Positions 31,534 through 37,753 of a stretch of 37,753 bases of DNA are shown piece by piece. A program made the position numbers and the translations under genes. The number at the start of each line of letters is the position of its first letter. The stretch's first letter is position 1. Source of the stretch: Dokdonella sp. (GTDB taxonomy: Bacteria > Pseudomonadota > Gammaproteobacteria > Xanthomonadales > Rhodanobacteraceae); NCBI RefSeq assembly GCF_019634845.1, contig NZ_JAHCAQ010000023.1, positions 1 through 37,753 on the forward strand, read 5' to 3'. The notes under the pieces were generated by a model. It did not search any database. It had not been told where the DNA came from and saw nothing but the letters and a program-made list of their open reading frames with translations.

Positions 31534-34104
31534 TCAACGCTCGCCCAGCGCGGCGAGCGAAGCTCGCGCCCGCGCCGGGCCGGTGTGCAGCAGGTCGAGC
31601 ATCTCGGGGGCGGCGCCATCGACGAGTTCGGGCACCTGTGCCAGCAGCACCTGCGCCTGCTCGAATGCGGCCAGCGCGGTGCGCGCAAGCGCGCGACGCT
31701 CGTTGCCGGTCAGGTCCGGCTCGGCGCTGCGGCGCAGGCTGAACTCGGCCTTGAGCGTATCGAACCAGGCCCGCACCGCGACTCCCTGGCGCTGGTCGAG
31801 CAGACCCGCCGGCAACGCCGCGACGAGCGCGTCGATCTGCGCGACTTCGACCAGTTGCGCGCGCGGCGCGGCCCCGGCCAGCAGCTCCATCTCCAATTGC
31901 TCGAGCCGTCGCGCCAAACGGTTGATCGCCGCCGTGGGCTGGTCGGGGTCGCGCAGCTGCAGCAGCTCGTCGTGGTGACGCGCCTTGGCGTAGTACTGGC
32001 GGGCCAGCGCGTACTGCCGTTCCTTGCCAGCGATCGACGCCGCCGTGGTCGCAGCCAAGGTTGCATTGACGAGCCCGCGCAGATCATTGGGCCGATGTGC
32101 CAGAAAGGTTTCGTACGCCTGCAGCGCCTGCCCGGCAAGCTGCAGCGCCTTGACGCGGTGCTGCGGGTCGGCGACAGCCTCGGCCTGGGCGCGTGCCATG
32201 AACAGCAGGGCGTTGGCATCGGCGTTGGCGACTGCATCGCGCTGGGTCGGCGTGAGCGTGTCGGCCAGCATCGCCGCGTATCCGGCGCGCGCGCGTTCGA
32301 ACAGCGCGAGACTGTCGGTCGGTGTCAGGCCGACATTGGTGGCCTTGGCGTACTCGACCAGCGCGTTGGCCAAGGCGCCGCGCGCCATGACCGTGGTGGG
32401 CGCCCCCACCTCCGCCGGCGGCGCGGCGATGGCCGCCCTGAAATGGCGGGCGGCGGCGTCGAACTGCTGGGCATCGGCGTTGCTGCCGGCGAGCGCGACG
32501 AGGGCATTGCGCCGCATGGCCCAACCATCCTCGTCGGCTGGCGCGAGACGATCGGCACGATCGAGCAGAGCCAGCGCTTGTTGCGCACTGGCGGCACGCT
32601 GCGCCGGGGTGACAAACATGCGTTCCTGGATGCCCGCCAGCGTGATATAGCCGCTGGCCGCTTCGAGCAGCAAGGCATGATTGCCCTCGGTATCGACGAC
32701 GAGCCGGTCGAGGTACTGCAGACCGGTATCGAGCAGCAACTGCTGGGCATCGGCGGTGCCCGGCACGTCGACGATGCGGTCGAACACTTCGCCGACGAAG
32801 CGATTGGCCAGCATGCGCACGCTGGCAAAGTGTTGCTCGGCGCGTGCGGCCTGTCGGTCGGCCAGTTGCGCCTGGCGTAGCGCATACGCCGACAACGCGA
32901 GCAGGGCCAGCACCGCGACGCTGCCGAGCGCGACGCCGAGGCGATTGCGCGCGATGAACTTGCGCAGGCGGTAACCCGCGCTCGGCACGCGCGCGTGGAC
33001 GGGCCGGTTGGCGAGATGGCGACGGATGTCCTCGGCCAGTTGTGCCGCGCTGGCGTAGCGTCGCGTGGGCTCCTTGCGCAGCGCCATCAGCACGATGTTG
33101 TCGAGGTCGCCGCGCAGCTCGCGCTGCAGGCGCCGCAGATCCAGTGCCGATGGATCGCCCGCGCCGGTCACGGCCGCGCGCGAAGTGAGACTCTGGCTCG
33201 GGCGCAGCGGCGGGGTCGTCACGATTTCACGCACGAGCTCGGCCAGCTGCGTCTTGTCGGCCTGGTACGGACTGCGCCCACTCAGCATGCGGTACAGCAG
33301 CACGCCAAGCGAGTAGATGTCGCTGGCCGTGGTGATCGGCGCGCCGTTGACCTGCTCGGGGCTGGCGAACTCGGGCGTGAAGGCATTGAGCGTGACCGAC
33401 TCGGCGGCGGTGGCCGGATCGGTGAGCCGCGCGATGCCGAAATCGAGCAGCTTCACGTTGCCGCTGGCGTCGACGAGGATGTTGCCGGGCTTGAGGTCGC
33501 GATGCACCACCAGGTGCTGGTGCGCGAACTGCACCGCGGCGCAGACGTCGAGGAACAGCGCCAGCCGTGCCGGCACGCCGAGTCCGTGTTCGATGCAGTA
33601 GCGGTCGATCGCCACGCCATCGACGTATTCCATCACCAGATAGGGCACGCCGGCGGCGCTGGCGCCGCCATCGAGCAGGCGGGCGATGTGCGGGTGGTCG
33701 AGGTTGGCGAGGATCTGGCGTTCGCGTTCGAAACGCTGCACCGCTTCGTGCCCGACCAGGTGGCTGCGGATCAGCTTGATCGCCACGCGCTGCTCGAAGC
33801 CACCTTCGACGCGCTCGGCGAGCAACACCGTGCCCATGCCACCGCTGCCGAGTTCGCCGACCACGCGATACGGTCCGATGCGCTGCGCAGCCGTATCGGT
33901 CACCCCGGCCGCACCGAGTCCGACCACGCGCATGAGCGGATCGTCGAGCTCGGCGGCGGCATCGGCGGCGAGCAGGCGGCGCAGCGTGGCGCGATCGGCC
34001 TCATCGAGCGGCAGCGCGGCCAGCGCCGCCTCGCGCGCATCGACCGGCAGGCTGCGCAGGCGCTCGAAATCGTCGGCGTAGCGATCGAGCGATGCGGCGG
34101 TCAT
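31534..34104 (-). CDS. Transmembrane Ser/Thr protein kinase, copy 2
   Basis: An 856-residue paralogue of the other kinase. Head (1-78, RYADDFERLRSLPV), kinase domain (about 79-365) with GSGGMG, VAIK Lys110, HRDLKP Asp203, DFG Asp221 and FASPEQ intact, membrane helix (about 388-408), and a C-terminal helical region (410-856) beginning QAARAEQHFASVRMLANRFVGEVFDRIVDVPGT. An extra segment (about 288-335) absent from copy 1 lies within the kinase C-lobe. It is translated from the same message as sigma copy 2 (ATGA overlap). Catalytic residues suggest an active kinase; the extracytoplasmic part may sense a signal. Confidence 0.92.
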   Translation of the reverse strand: MTAASLDRYADDFERLRSLPVDAREAALAALPLDEADRATLRRLLAADAAAELDDPLMRVVGLGAAGVTDTAAQRIGPYRVVGELGSGGMGTVLLAERVEGGFEQRVAIKLIRSHLVGHEAVQRFERERQILANLDHPHIARLLDGGASAAGVPYLVMEYVDGVAIDRYCIEHGLGVPARLALFLDVCAAVQFAHQHLVVHRDLKPGNILVDASGNVKLLDFGIARLTDPATAAESVTLNAFTPEFASPEQVNGAPITTASDIYSLGVLLYRMLSGRSPYQADKTQLAELVREIVTTPPLRPSQSLTSRAAVTGAGDPSALDLRRLQRELRGDLDNIVLMALRKEPTRRYASAAQLAEDIRRHLANRPVHARVPSAGYRLRKFIARNRLGVALGSVAVLALLALSAYALRQAQLADRQAARAEQHFASVRMLANRFVGEVFDRIVDVPGTADAQQLLLDTGLQYLDRLVVDTEGNHALLLEAASGYITLAGIQERMFVTPAQRAASAQQALALLDRADRLAPADEDGWAMRRNALVALAGSNADAQQFDAAARHFRAAIAAPPAEVGAPTTVMARGALANALVEYAKATNVGLTPTDSLALFERARAGYAAMLADTLTPTQRDAVANADANALLFMARAQAEAVADPQHRVKALQLAGQALQAYETFLAHRPNDLRGLVNATLAATTAASIAGKERQYALARQYYAKARHHDELLQLRDPDQPTAAINRLARRLEQLEMELLAGAAPRAQLVEVAQIDALVAALPAGLLDQRQGVAVRAWFDTLKAEFSLRRSAEPDLTGNERRALARTALAAFEQAQVLLAQVPELVDGAAPEMLDLLHTGPARARASLAALGER

Positions 34105-34667
34105 GCCCGCAATGCCGTCTTGAGCCAGGCTCGCGCCAGGCGCAGGTCGCGATCGACCGTGCCTTCCGACACCGCCAGCGCCAGCGCCACCTCGCTGCGG
34201 CTGAGGCCGCCGAAATAGACCAGCTCGACGACCTGCGCGCGGCGCCCATCGTCAATGGCGAGCTCGTGCAGCGCCTCGTCGATGCGCAGCATCTGCTCGT
34301 CACGCTCGGGCGACGGCAGTCCCTGTGCATCCTCGAGTTCGACGTGCAGCGCGCCACCACCGCGCTTGTCGGCCAGCCGCCTGCGCGCTGCGTCGACCAG
34401 CACCTGACGCGTGGCCTGCGCGGCGACGCGATAGAAATGCTGGCGATCGTTCCAGCCCAGCTCGTTGCCGAGCAGGCGCATCAGAGCCTCGTGGGCGAGA
34501 TCGGTGGCACTGAGGGTGGCCGACGGCATCGCACGCAGCGACTGCGCGGCGATCGCGCGCACGTTACGGTACACGCGCTGCATGAGCACCTCGCGCGCAT
34601 GCACGTCACCTTCGCGCCAGGCGGCAAGCAGGTGGGTGATCTCATGATCGCCGGGAGCCGCACTCAT
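34101..34667 (-). CDS. ECF sigma factor, copy 2 (SATD type)
   Basis: A 188-residue paralogue of the other sigma factor with the same length and numbering. Region 2.2 again reads LSATDLAHEALMRLLG, with Thr55 in SATD; sigma-4 reads VVELVYFGGLSRSEVALALAVSEGTVDRDLRLARAWL. The two copies differ mainly in the linker (residues about 95-130). The start MSAAPGDHEITHLL (34667) has no ribosome binding site but has TAGAAT 6 nt upstream. It begins 90 bp after the bioB stop and overlaps the kinase gene (ATGA). Confidence 0.92.
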   Translation of the reverse strand: MSAAPGDHEITHLLAAWREGDVHAREVLMQRVYRNVRAIAAQSLRAMPSATLSATDLAHEALMRLLGNELGWNDRQHFYRVAAQATRQVLVDAARRRLADKRGGGALHVELEDAQGLPSPERDEQMLRIDEALHELAIDDGRRAQVVELVYFGGLSRSEVALALAVSEGTVDRDLRLARAWLKTALRA

Positions 34668-34673
34668 GCGCGC

Positions 34674-34679
34674 ATTCTA
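34674..34679 (-). promoter_or_regulatory. -10-like TAGAAT directly upstream of sigma copy 2
   Basis: TAGAAT on the minus strand ends 6 nt before the ATG, inside the nine bases cgctagaat shared with the other sigma gene. As there, a leaderless transcript is suggested. No good -35 is visible. Confidence 0.45.
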
Positions 34680-34721
34680 GCGTCCTGGCCGTGTCGCCCG
34701 GGTGCGCGGGGCCACAGCGGA

Positions 34722-34741
34722 CCTGTGCGCTGGCGCACAGG
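34722..34741 (-). terminator. Stem-loop after bioB, possible weak terminator
   Basis: Arms cctgtgcg (34722-34729) and cgcacagg (34734-34741) form a perfect 8-bp stem with a 4-nt loop, 16 nt downstream of the bioB stop on the minus strand. No U-run follows, so it may stabilise the bioB 3' end or pause polymerase rather than terminate efficiently. Confidence 0.4.
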
Positions 34742-34757
34742 CGCCGGCGCCCCAGTT

Positions 34758-35765
34758 TCACGCCGCGGCACTGCCGCAATCACAGCCGCAGGCCCCAGCG
34801 GAGGCGGCTGCGTCCGGCCCCGGCAGGGCATGCACGCCGAGCCGGGCGAACAGGGCGCGGTCGCGCTCGATGGCGGGATTGGCAGTCGTGAGCAGCCGCT
34901 CGCCGTGGAAGATCGAATTGGCACCGGCGAACAGGCACAGAGCCTGCAATTCGTCGCTCATCTGCTCGCGGCCCGCCGACAGGCGCAGCATCGAGGCCGG
35001 CATGAGGATGCGCGCCGCCGCCACCACACGCACGAATTCGAACGGATCGAGCTCGACCTGCCCGGCCAGCGGCGTGCCGGCGACGCGCACGAGACGATTG
35101 ATCGGCACCGAATCCGGGTGCGCCGGCAGCGTCGCCAGCGCCTGCAGCAGGCCGGCGCGTTCGGCGCGCGTCTCGCCCATGCCGATGATGCCGCCGCAAC
35201 AGGTCCGGAGGCCGGCCTTGCGCACGTGGCCGAGGGTGTCGAGCCGGTCCTGGAACCCGCGCGTGTGGATGATCTGGCCGTAGTACTCGGGCGCGGTGTC
35301 GAGATTGTGGTTGTAGTAGTCGAGGCCGGCCTGCTTGAGCGCATGCGCCTGGGTCTGGCTCAGCATGCCAAGCGTGGCGCAGGTCTCCAGGCCCAATGCC
35401 TTCACCGCGCCGATCATCGCCGCCAGCTTGGGGAGGTCGCGGTCCTTGGGTGAACGCCATGCCGCGCCCATGCAGAAGCGCGTGGCGCCGGCGGCCTTGG
35501 CCGCGCGGGCGTTGTCGAGCACCCGCTCGAGTTCCATCAGCGCGGTCGCTTCCACACCGGATTGGTAGCGCTGCGCCTGCGGACAGTAGGCGCAATCCTC
35601 GGGGCAGCCGCCGGTCTTGATCGACAGCAGGGTCGACACCTGCACCGCATTGGGGTCGTGATGCGCGCGGTGCAGCGCGTGGGCGCGCGCGAGCAGGTCG
35701 GCAAACGGCAGGTCGAGCAGGGCGAGGATCTCCTCGCGCGTCCAGTCGTGGCGAATCTCGGCCAT
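34758..35765 (-). CDS. bioB: Biotin synthase BioB
   Basis: A 335-residue radical-SAM enzyme that inserts sulfur into dethiobiotin. The [4Fe-4S] cysteines are C54, C58 and C61 ([13 protein letters not shown]). The [2Fe-2S] ligands lie in [16 protein letters not shown] and [12 protein letters not shown], and the Arg of the cluster in the [12 protein letters not shown] block. The [10 protein letters not shown] motif is diagnostic. The C terminus has an unusual cysteine-rich tail (GACGCDCG). ATG 35765 gives the usual N terminus; ggaag lies about 7 nt upstream. It is divergent from comF and lies just upstream of the two sigma/kinase pairs. Confidence 0.95.
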   Translation of the reverse strand: MAEIRHDWTREEILALLDLPFADLLARAHALHRAHHDPNAVQVSTLLSIKTGGCPEDCAYCPQAQRYQSGVEATALMELERVLDNARAAKAAGATRFCMGAAWRSPKDRDLPKLAAMIGAVKALGLETCATLGMLSQTQAHALKQAGLDYYNHNLDTAPEYYGQIIHTRGFQDRLDTLGHVRKAGLRTCCGGIIGMGETRAERAGLLQALATLPAHPDSVPINRLVRVAGTPLAGQVELDPFEFVRVVAAARILMPASMLRLSAGREQMSDELQALCLFAGANSIFHGERLLTTANPAIERDRALFARLGVHALPGPDAAASAGACGCDCGSAAA

Positions 35766-35877
35766 GGGCGGCTTCCGGCAGGTTACAGTGGCGGCGCGAG
35801 CGCAGCGGTGACCCCTGCCGCCACCACGCGGCGCAGGCGGCGCCGGCGCGGCGCGAGTCTGGGGCGGCACAGGAGGG

Positions 35878-35911
35878 CTGTCAACTTGACAGGCATCAGC
35901 AAGGTTGACGC
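35878..35911. promoter_or_regulatory. Candidate BirA operator between bioB and comF
   Basis: ctgtcaact (35878-35886) and ggttgacgc (35903-35911) are separated by exactly 16 bp, as in the E. coli bio operator TTGTAAACC-N16-GGTTTACAA. Each half agrees at 7 of 9 positions with the relaxed BirA pattern TTGTMAACC/GGTTKACAA. The left half lies within a separate 15-base palindrome, ctgtcaacttgacag (35878-35892), and the site covers the comF start codon. BirA binding would repress bioB at high biotin; this is inference. Confidence 0.55.
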
Positions 35912-36608
35912 GATCGCGGGCCGTGCGCTGCACCTGCTGCTGCCGCCACGCTGCCTGCTCTGCGGCAGTGCCGGCGCCGCCGGCCTCGACCTGTGCGCGG
36001 CCTGCCGGGCCGATCTGGCGCATAACGAACCCTGCTGTCCGCGCTGCGCGCTGCCGCTGGCGACACCGGCCGCCAGCTGCGGCAACTGCTTGCGCCATGC
36101 ACCGCCGTTCACGGCCGCATGGGTGCCACTGCGCTACGCGCACCCGCTCGATCTGCTCGAAGCGCGGTTCAAGTTCCATGGCGATCTAGCCGCCGGTCGC
36201 GTGCTCGGCGCACTGCTGGTCGCTGCGGCCAGTGCGCAGGCGCCGCTGCGGCCCGAACTCATCGTGCCGATTCCGCTGCACCGCGCGCGTCTGCGCCAGC
36301 GTGGCTACAACCAGGCGCTCGAACTCGCGCGACCGTTGGCGCGCGAACTCGGCGTGGAGGTGGCCGGCGACCTGCTGCGGCGGGTGCGGGCGACGCCAGC
36401 GCAGACCGGCCTCGATGCCGCCGCGCGCCGGCGCAACCTGCGCGATGCGTTCGCGCTGGCGCCGGCGGCGCGCCTGCCCGCGCATGTGGTCGTGTTCGAC
36501 GACGTGATGACGACCGGCGCGACGCTGCGCGAGGCGGCGCGCTGCCTGCGCCGTGCCGGCGTGGCGCGGGTGGACGTGTGGGCGCTGGCTCGCGCACCGT
36601 TGCGCTGA
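35886..36608 (+). CDS. comF: ComF family phosphoribosyltransferase-like protein
   Basis: A 240-residue protein. The N-terminal zinc-binding region has CxxC pairs ([36 protein letters not shown]). The PRTase fold follows, with [29 protein letters not shown] and the PRPP-binding loop [21 protein letters not shown]. ComF/GntX proteins act in DNA uptake during competence or in DNA utilisation. The TTG at 35886 is chosen because aggagg lies 9 nt upstream and no in-frame ATG or GTG occurs nearby. It diverges from bioB, an arrangement that I recall as common in Xanthomonadales. Confidence 0.88.
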   Translation: MTGISKVDAIAGRALHLLLPPRCLLCGSAGAAGLDLCAACRADLAHNEPCCPRCALPLATPAASCGNCLRHAPPFTAAWVPLRYAHPLDLLEARFKFHGDLAAGRVLGALLVAAASAQAPLRPELIVPIPLHRARLRQRGYNQALELARPLARELGVEVAGDLLRRVRATPAQTGLDAAARRRNLRDAFALAPAARLPAHVVVFDDVMTTGATLREAARCLRRAGVARVDVWALARAPLR

Positions 36609-36638
36609 GCCGGCGCGAATTGGCGCGGGTGGGCGCGC

Positions 36639-37753
36639 TCAGCGCAACGCAACCGCAAACAGCAGGCCGAACCAGAGCACCAAGCCGACACGGTTGTTGC
36701 CACGCAGCGCCGCCAGGCAGGCGAGCGGCGCGCGCTCGCGCATCTGCCACCACTGGCGGACCAGTTCGGCGCCGGCAACCGCAACGCCGACGAACCACGG
36801 CCAGTGCAGTTGCGCGCGCGTGCCGGCCAGCGCCAGCGCCAGCAGCAACGCGGCCATCAACACGGCGACGATCGCGCGGTCGGCATCGCCGAACACGCCG
36901 GCCAGCGTGCGACGACCGGCATGCAGATCGAACGCGCGCGTGACCAGTGCGCGTTCGCTGTCCTGCAGCACACCGAACACGATCGCACCGACATACAGCA
37001 GCCAGCACAACGGCGACAACGCCGATCCGGCGGCGGCGAACGCCAGCGGCACCCACCATGCGCGCAGCGCCGCGCACGTGACCGGTGCGAGGATCGCGCT
37101 GCGCCGCGCGACCAGGTGGGTGACTGCCAACGGCACCGCAAGCGCCGCCAACGCGAGCACCTGCACCGCCGCCGCCAGCACGAGCAGACCCAGCACGAGT
37201 CCACCGGCAAGCGCCAACGCGCGCCGCGGGCCAAAGCGTCCGAGCACGGCAACGTCGGTGTCCGCGGCGAGGGCGAGGCGCGGCCACCGTCGCTGCAGCA
37301 GGTTCGCGCCGAGCGCCGCGACGCCCTGCGCAAGCCAGACCCCGAGCGTGACGGCAACGAGGCTGAGCGGCGGCGGGAAGTCGTTGGCGGCGAACCACAA
37401 CGCCCACAGCGGCGGCCACAGCAGCAACAACGTCGCCAGCGGCCGATCGGCGTGAACGAGGACGAGGGCGTCGCGCAGCAGCGGCTGCGCGCGCGGCGGC
37501 AGCAGGCCGCAGACCGCATCGATCATGCGCGTGGCACGCGCGTTGGCGGCAGCGGGGTCGATGCGTTCGCCGGCACGCGGTGGCGCGCTGGCGGTACGTG
37601 CGAACGAGGGCACGAAGACGGGCGCGCTGGCGGCCGAGGTCGGTGCCGCACCGGCGACCGGCTTCGCTGGCGCAGTTGGCGCAGTTGGCGCAGTTGGCGC
37701 AGTTGGCGCAGTTGGCGCAGTTGGCGCAGTTGGCGCAGTTGGCGCAGTTGGCG
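36639..37753 (-). CDS. UbiA-like membrane protein with lost catalytic motifs, 5' end outside window
   Basis: The membrane part (ATG 37526 onward, 295 residues) aligns with E. coli UbiA over its length: ADRPLATLLLLWPPLWALW at the start and GNNRVGLVLWFGLL at the end. Yet the first metal motif NDxxDxxxD is replaced by ANLLQRRWP (37281-37310), and in the second (DTQYAMVDRDDD in UbiA, here DSERALVTRAFD) two to three acids are gone (36926-36967). It is probably a non-catalytic relative. No stop occurs upstream of 37526: the frame reads through a Pro/Ala-rich linker and an (Ala-Pro-Thr)n repeat to the window edge. The ATG at 37526 has no ribosome binding site, so a longer protein is likely, though a start there is possible. 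Confidence 0.75.
   Translation of the reverse strand, partial: PTAPTAPTAPTAPTAPTAPTAPTAPTAPAKPVAGAAPTSAASAPVFVPSFARTASAPPRAGERIDPAAANARATRMIDAVCGLLPPRAQPLLRDALVLVHADRPLATLLLLWPPLWALWFAANDFPPPLSLVAVTLGVWLAQGVAALGANLLQRRWPRLALAADTDVAVLGRFGPRRALALAGGLVLGLLVLAAAVQVLALAALAVPLAVTHLVARRSAILAPVTCAALRAWWVPLAFAAAGSALSPLCWLLYVGAIVFGVLQDSERALVTRAFDLHAGRRTLAGVFGDADRAIVAVLMAALLLALALAGTRAQLHWPWFVGVAVAGAELVRQWWQMRERAPLACLAALRGNNRVGLVLWFGLLFAVALR
37668..37753 (-). repeat. 9-bp tandem repeat encoding Ala-Pro-Thr
   Basis: Nine perfect copies of tggcgcagt and a further 5 bases run to the window edge, so more copies probably follow. In the frame of the UbiA-like gene each unit reads gcg-cca-act (Ala-Pro-Thr). 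Because the unit is a whole number of codons, copy-number change alters length but not frame. Confidence 0.95.

Noticed and set aside
37668-37753. CRISPR array
   Set aside because: Units are 9 bp, perfect and without spacers; this is a coding microsatellite.

Overview
The window is a stretch of bacterial chromosome with very high GC. Dense, overlapping operons, GC-rich third codon positions, TAGGCT/TAGAAT-like -10 boxes and the family mix (YajQ, prolyl-oligopeptidase-type S9 peptidase, ECF sigma with membrane Ser/Thr kinase, bioF-bioH-bioC, comF beside bioB) point to a gammaproteobacterium of the Xanthomonadales/Lysobacterales, probably Rhodanobacteraceae-like. This placement is an inference from gene content, not a phylogeny. 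I saw no rRNA, tRNA, CRISPR array, insertion sequence or prophage.

Layout. 1-4.4 kb: a diverged direct repeat, a DUF481 outer-membrane protein, an SLC13-type transporter and a divergent AI-2E-family permease. 4.5-8.0 kb (minus strand): DUF2167 membrane protein, yajQ, a putative terminator and rep helicase. 8.3-12.5 kb (plus): thymidine kinase overlapping an unknown gene, an S9/DPP4-type peptidase and a small EamA protein. 12.6-15.0 kb (minus): xthA overlapping a UPF0149 gene, then a pirin. 15.0-15.6 kb is a gene-poor stretch of visibly lower GC. 15.6-19.0 kb: a small secreted protein, then a MerR regulator and a Cu(I)-type P1B ATPase behind a zntA-like operator; the ATPase carries a very recent 156-bp tandem duplication of its YHS domain. 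19.0-20.6 kb (minus): a UPF0016/TMEM165 manganese exporter behind a yybP-ykoY riboswitch, followed by DUF465 and DUF924 genes. 20.7-23.0 kb: a secreted protein joining DUF1566-like domains to a CotH-kinase domain. 23.1-24.1 kb: hemP behind a Fur-like operator, with an unknown partner gene.

24.2-36.6 kb is the most interesting part. Reading on the minus strand from bioB: bioB, then two tandem copies of an ECF sigma factor/transmembrane Ser/Thr kinase pair (sigma-kinase-sigma-kinase), then bioF, a DUF7079-like gene, bioH, bioC and an EmrE-type exporter. Every junction from bioF onward is an ATGA overlap, and bioF starts 5 nt after the second kinase. Both sigma factors have SATD where ordinary ECF sigmas carry an acidic DAED motif in region 2.2. 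This is the pattern expected if the partner kinase must phosphorylate the sigma factor to activate it. comF diverges from bioB across a BirA-operator-like site.

The right edge (36.6-37.75 kb, minus) holds a UbiA homologue that has lost the catalytic aspartates. Its frame runs through an (Ala-Pro-Thr)n tandem repeat and off the window.
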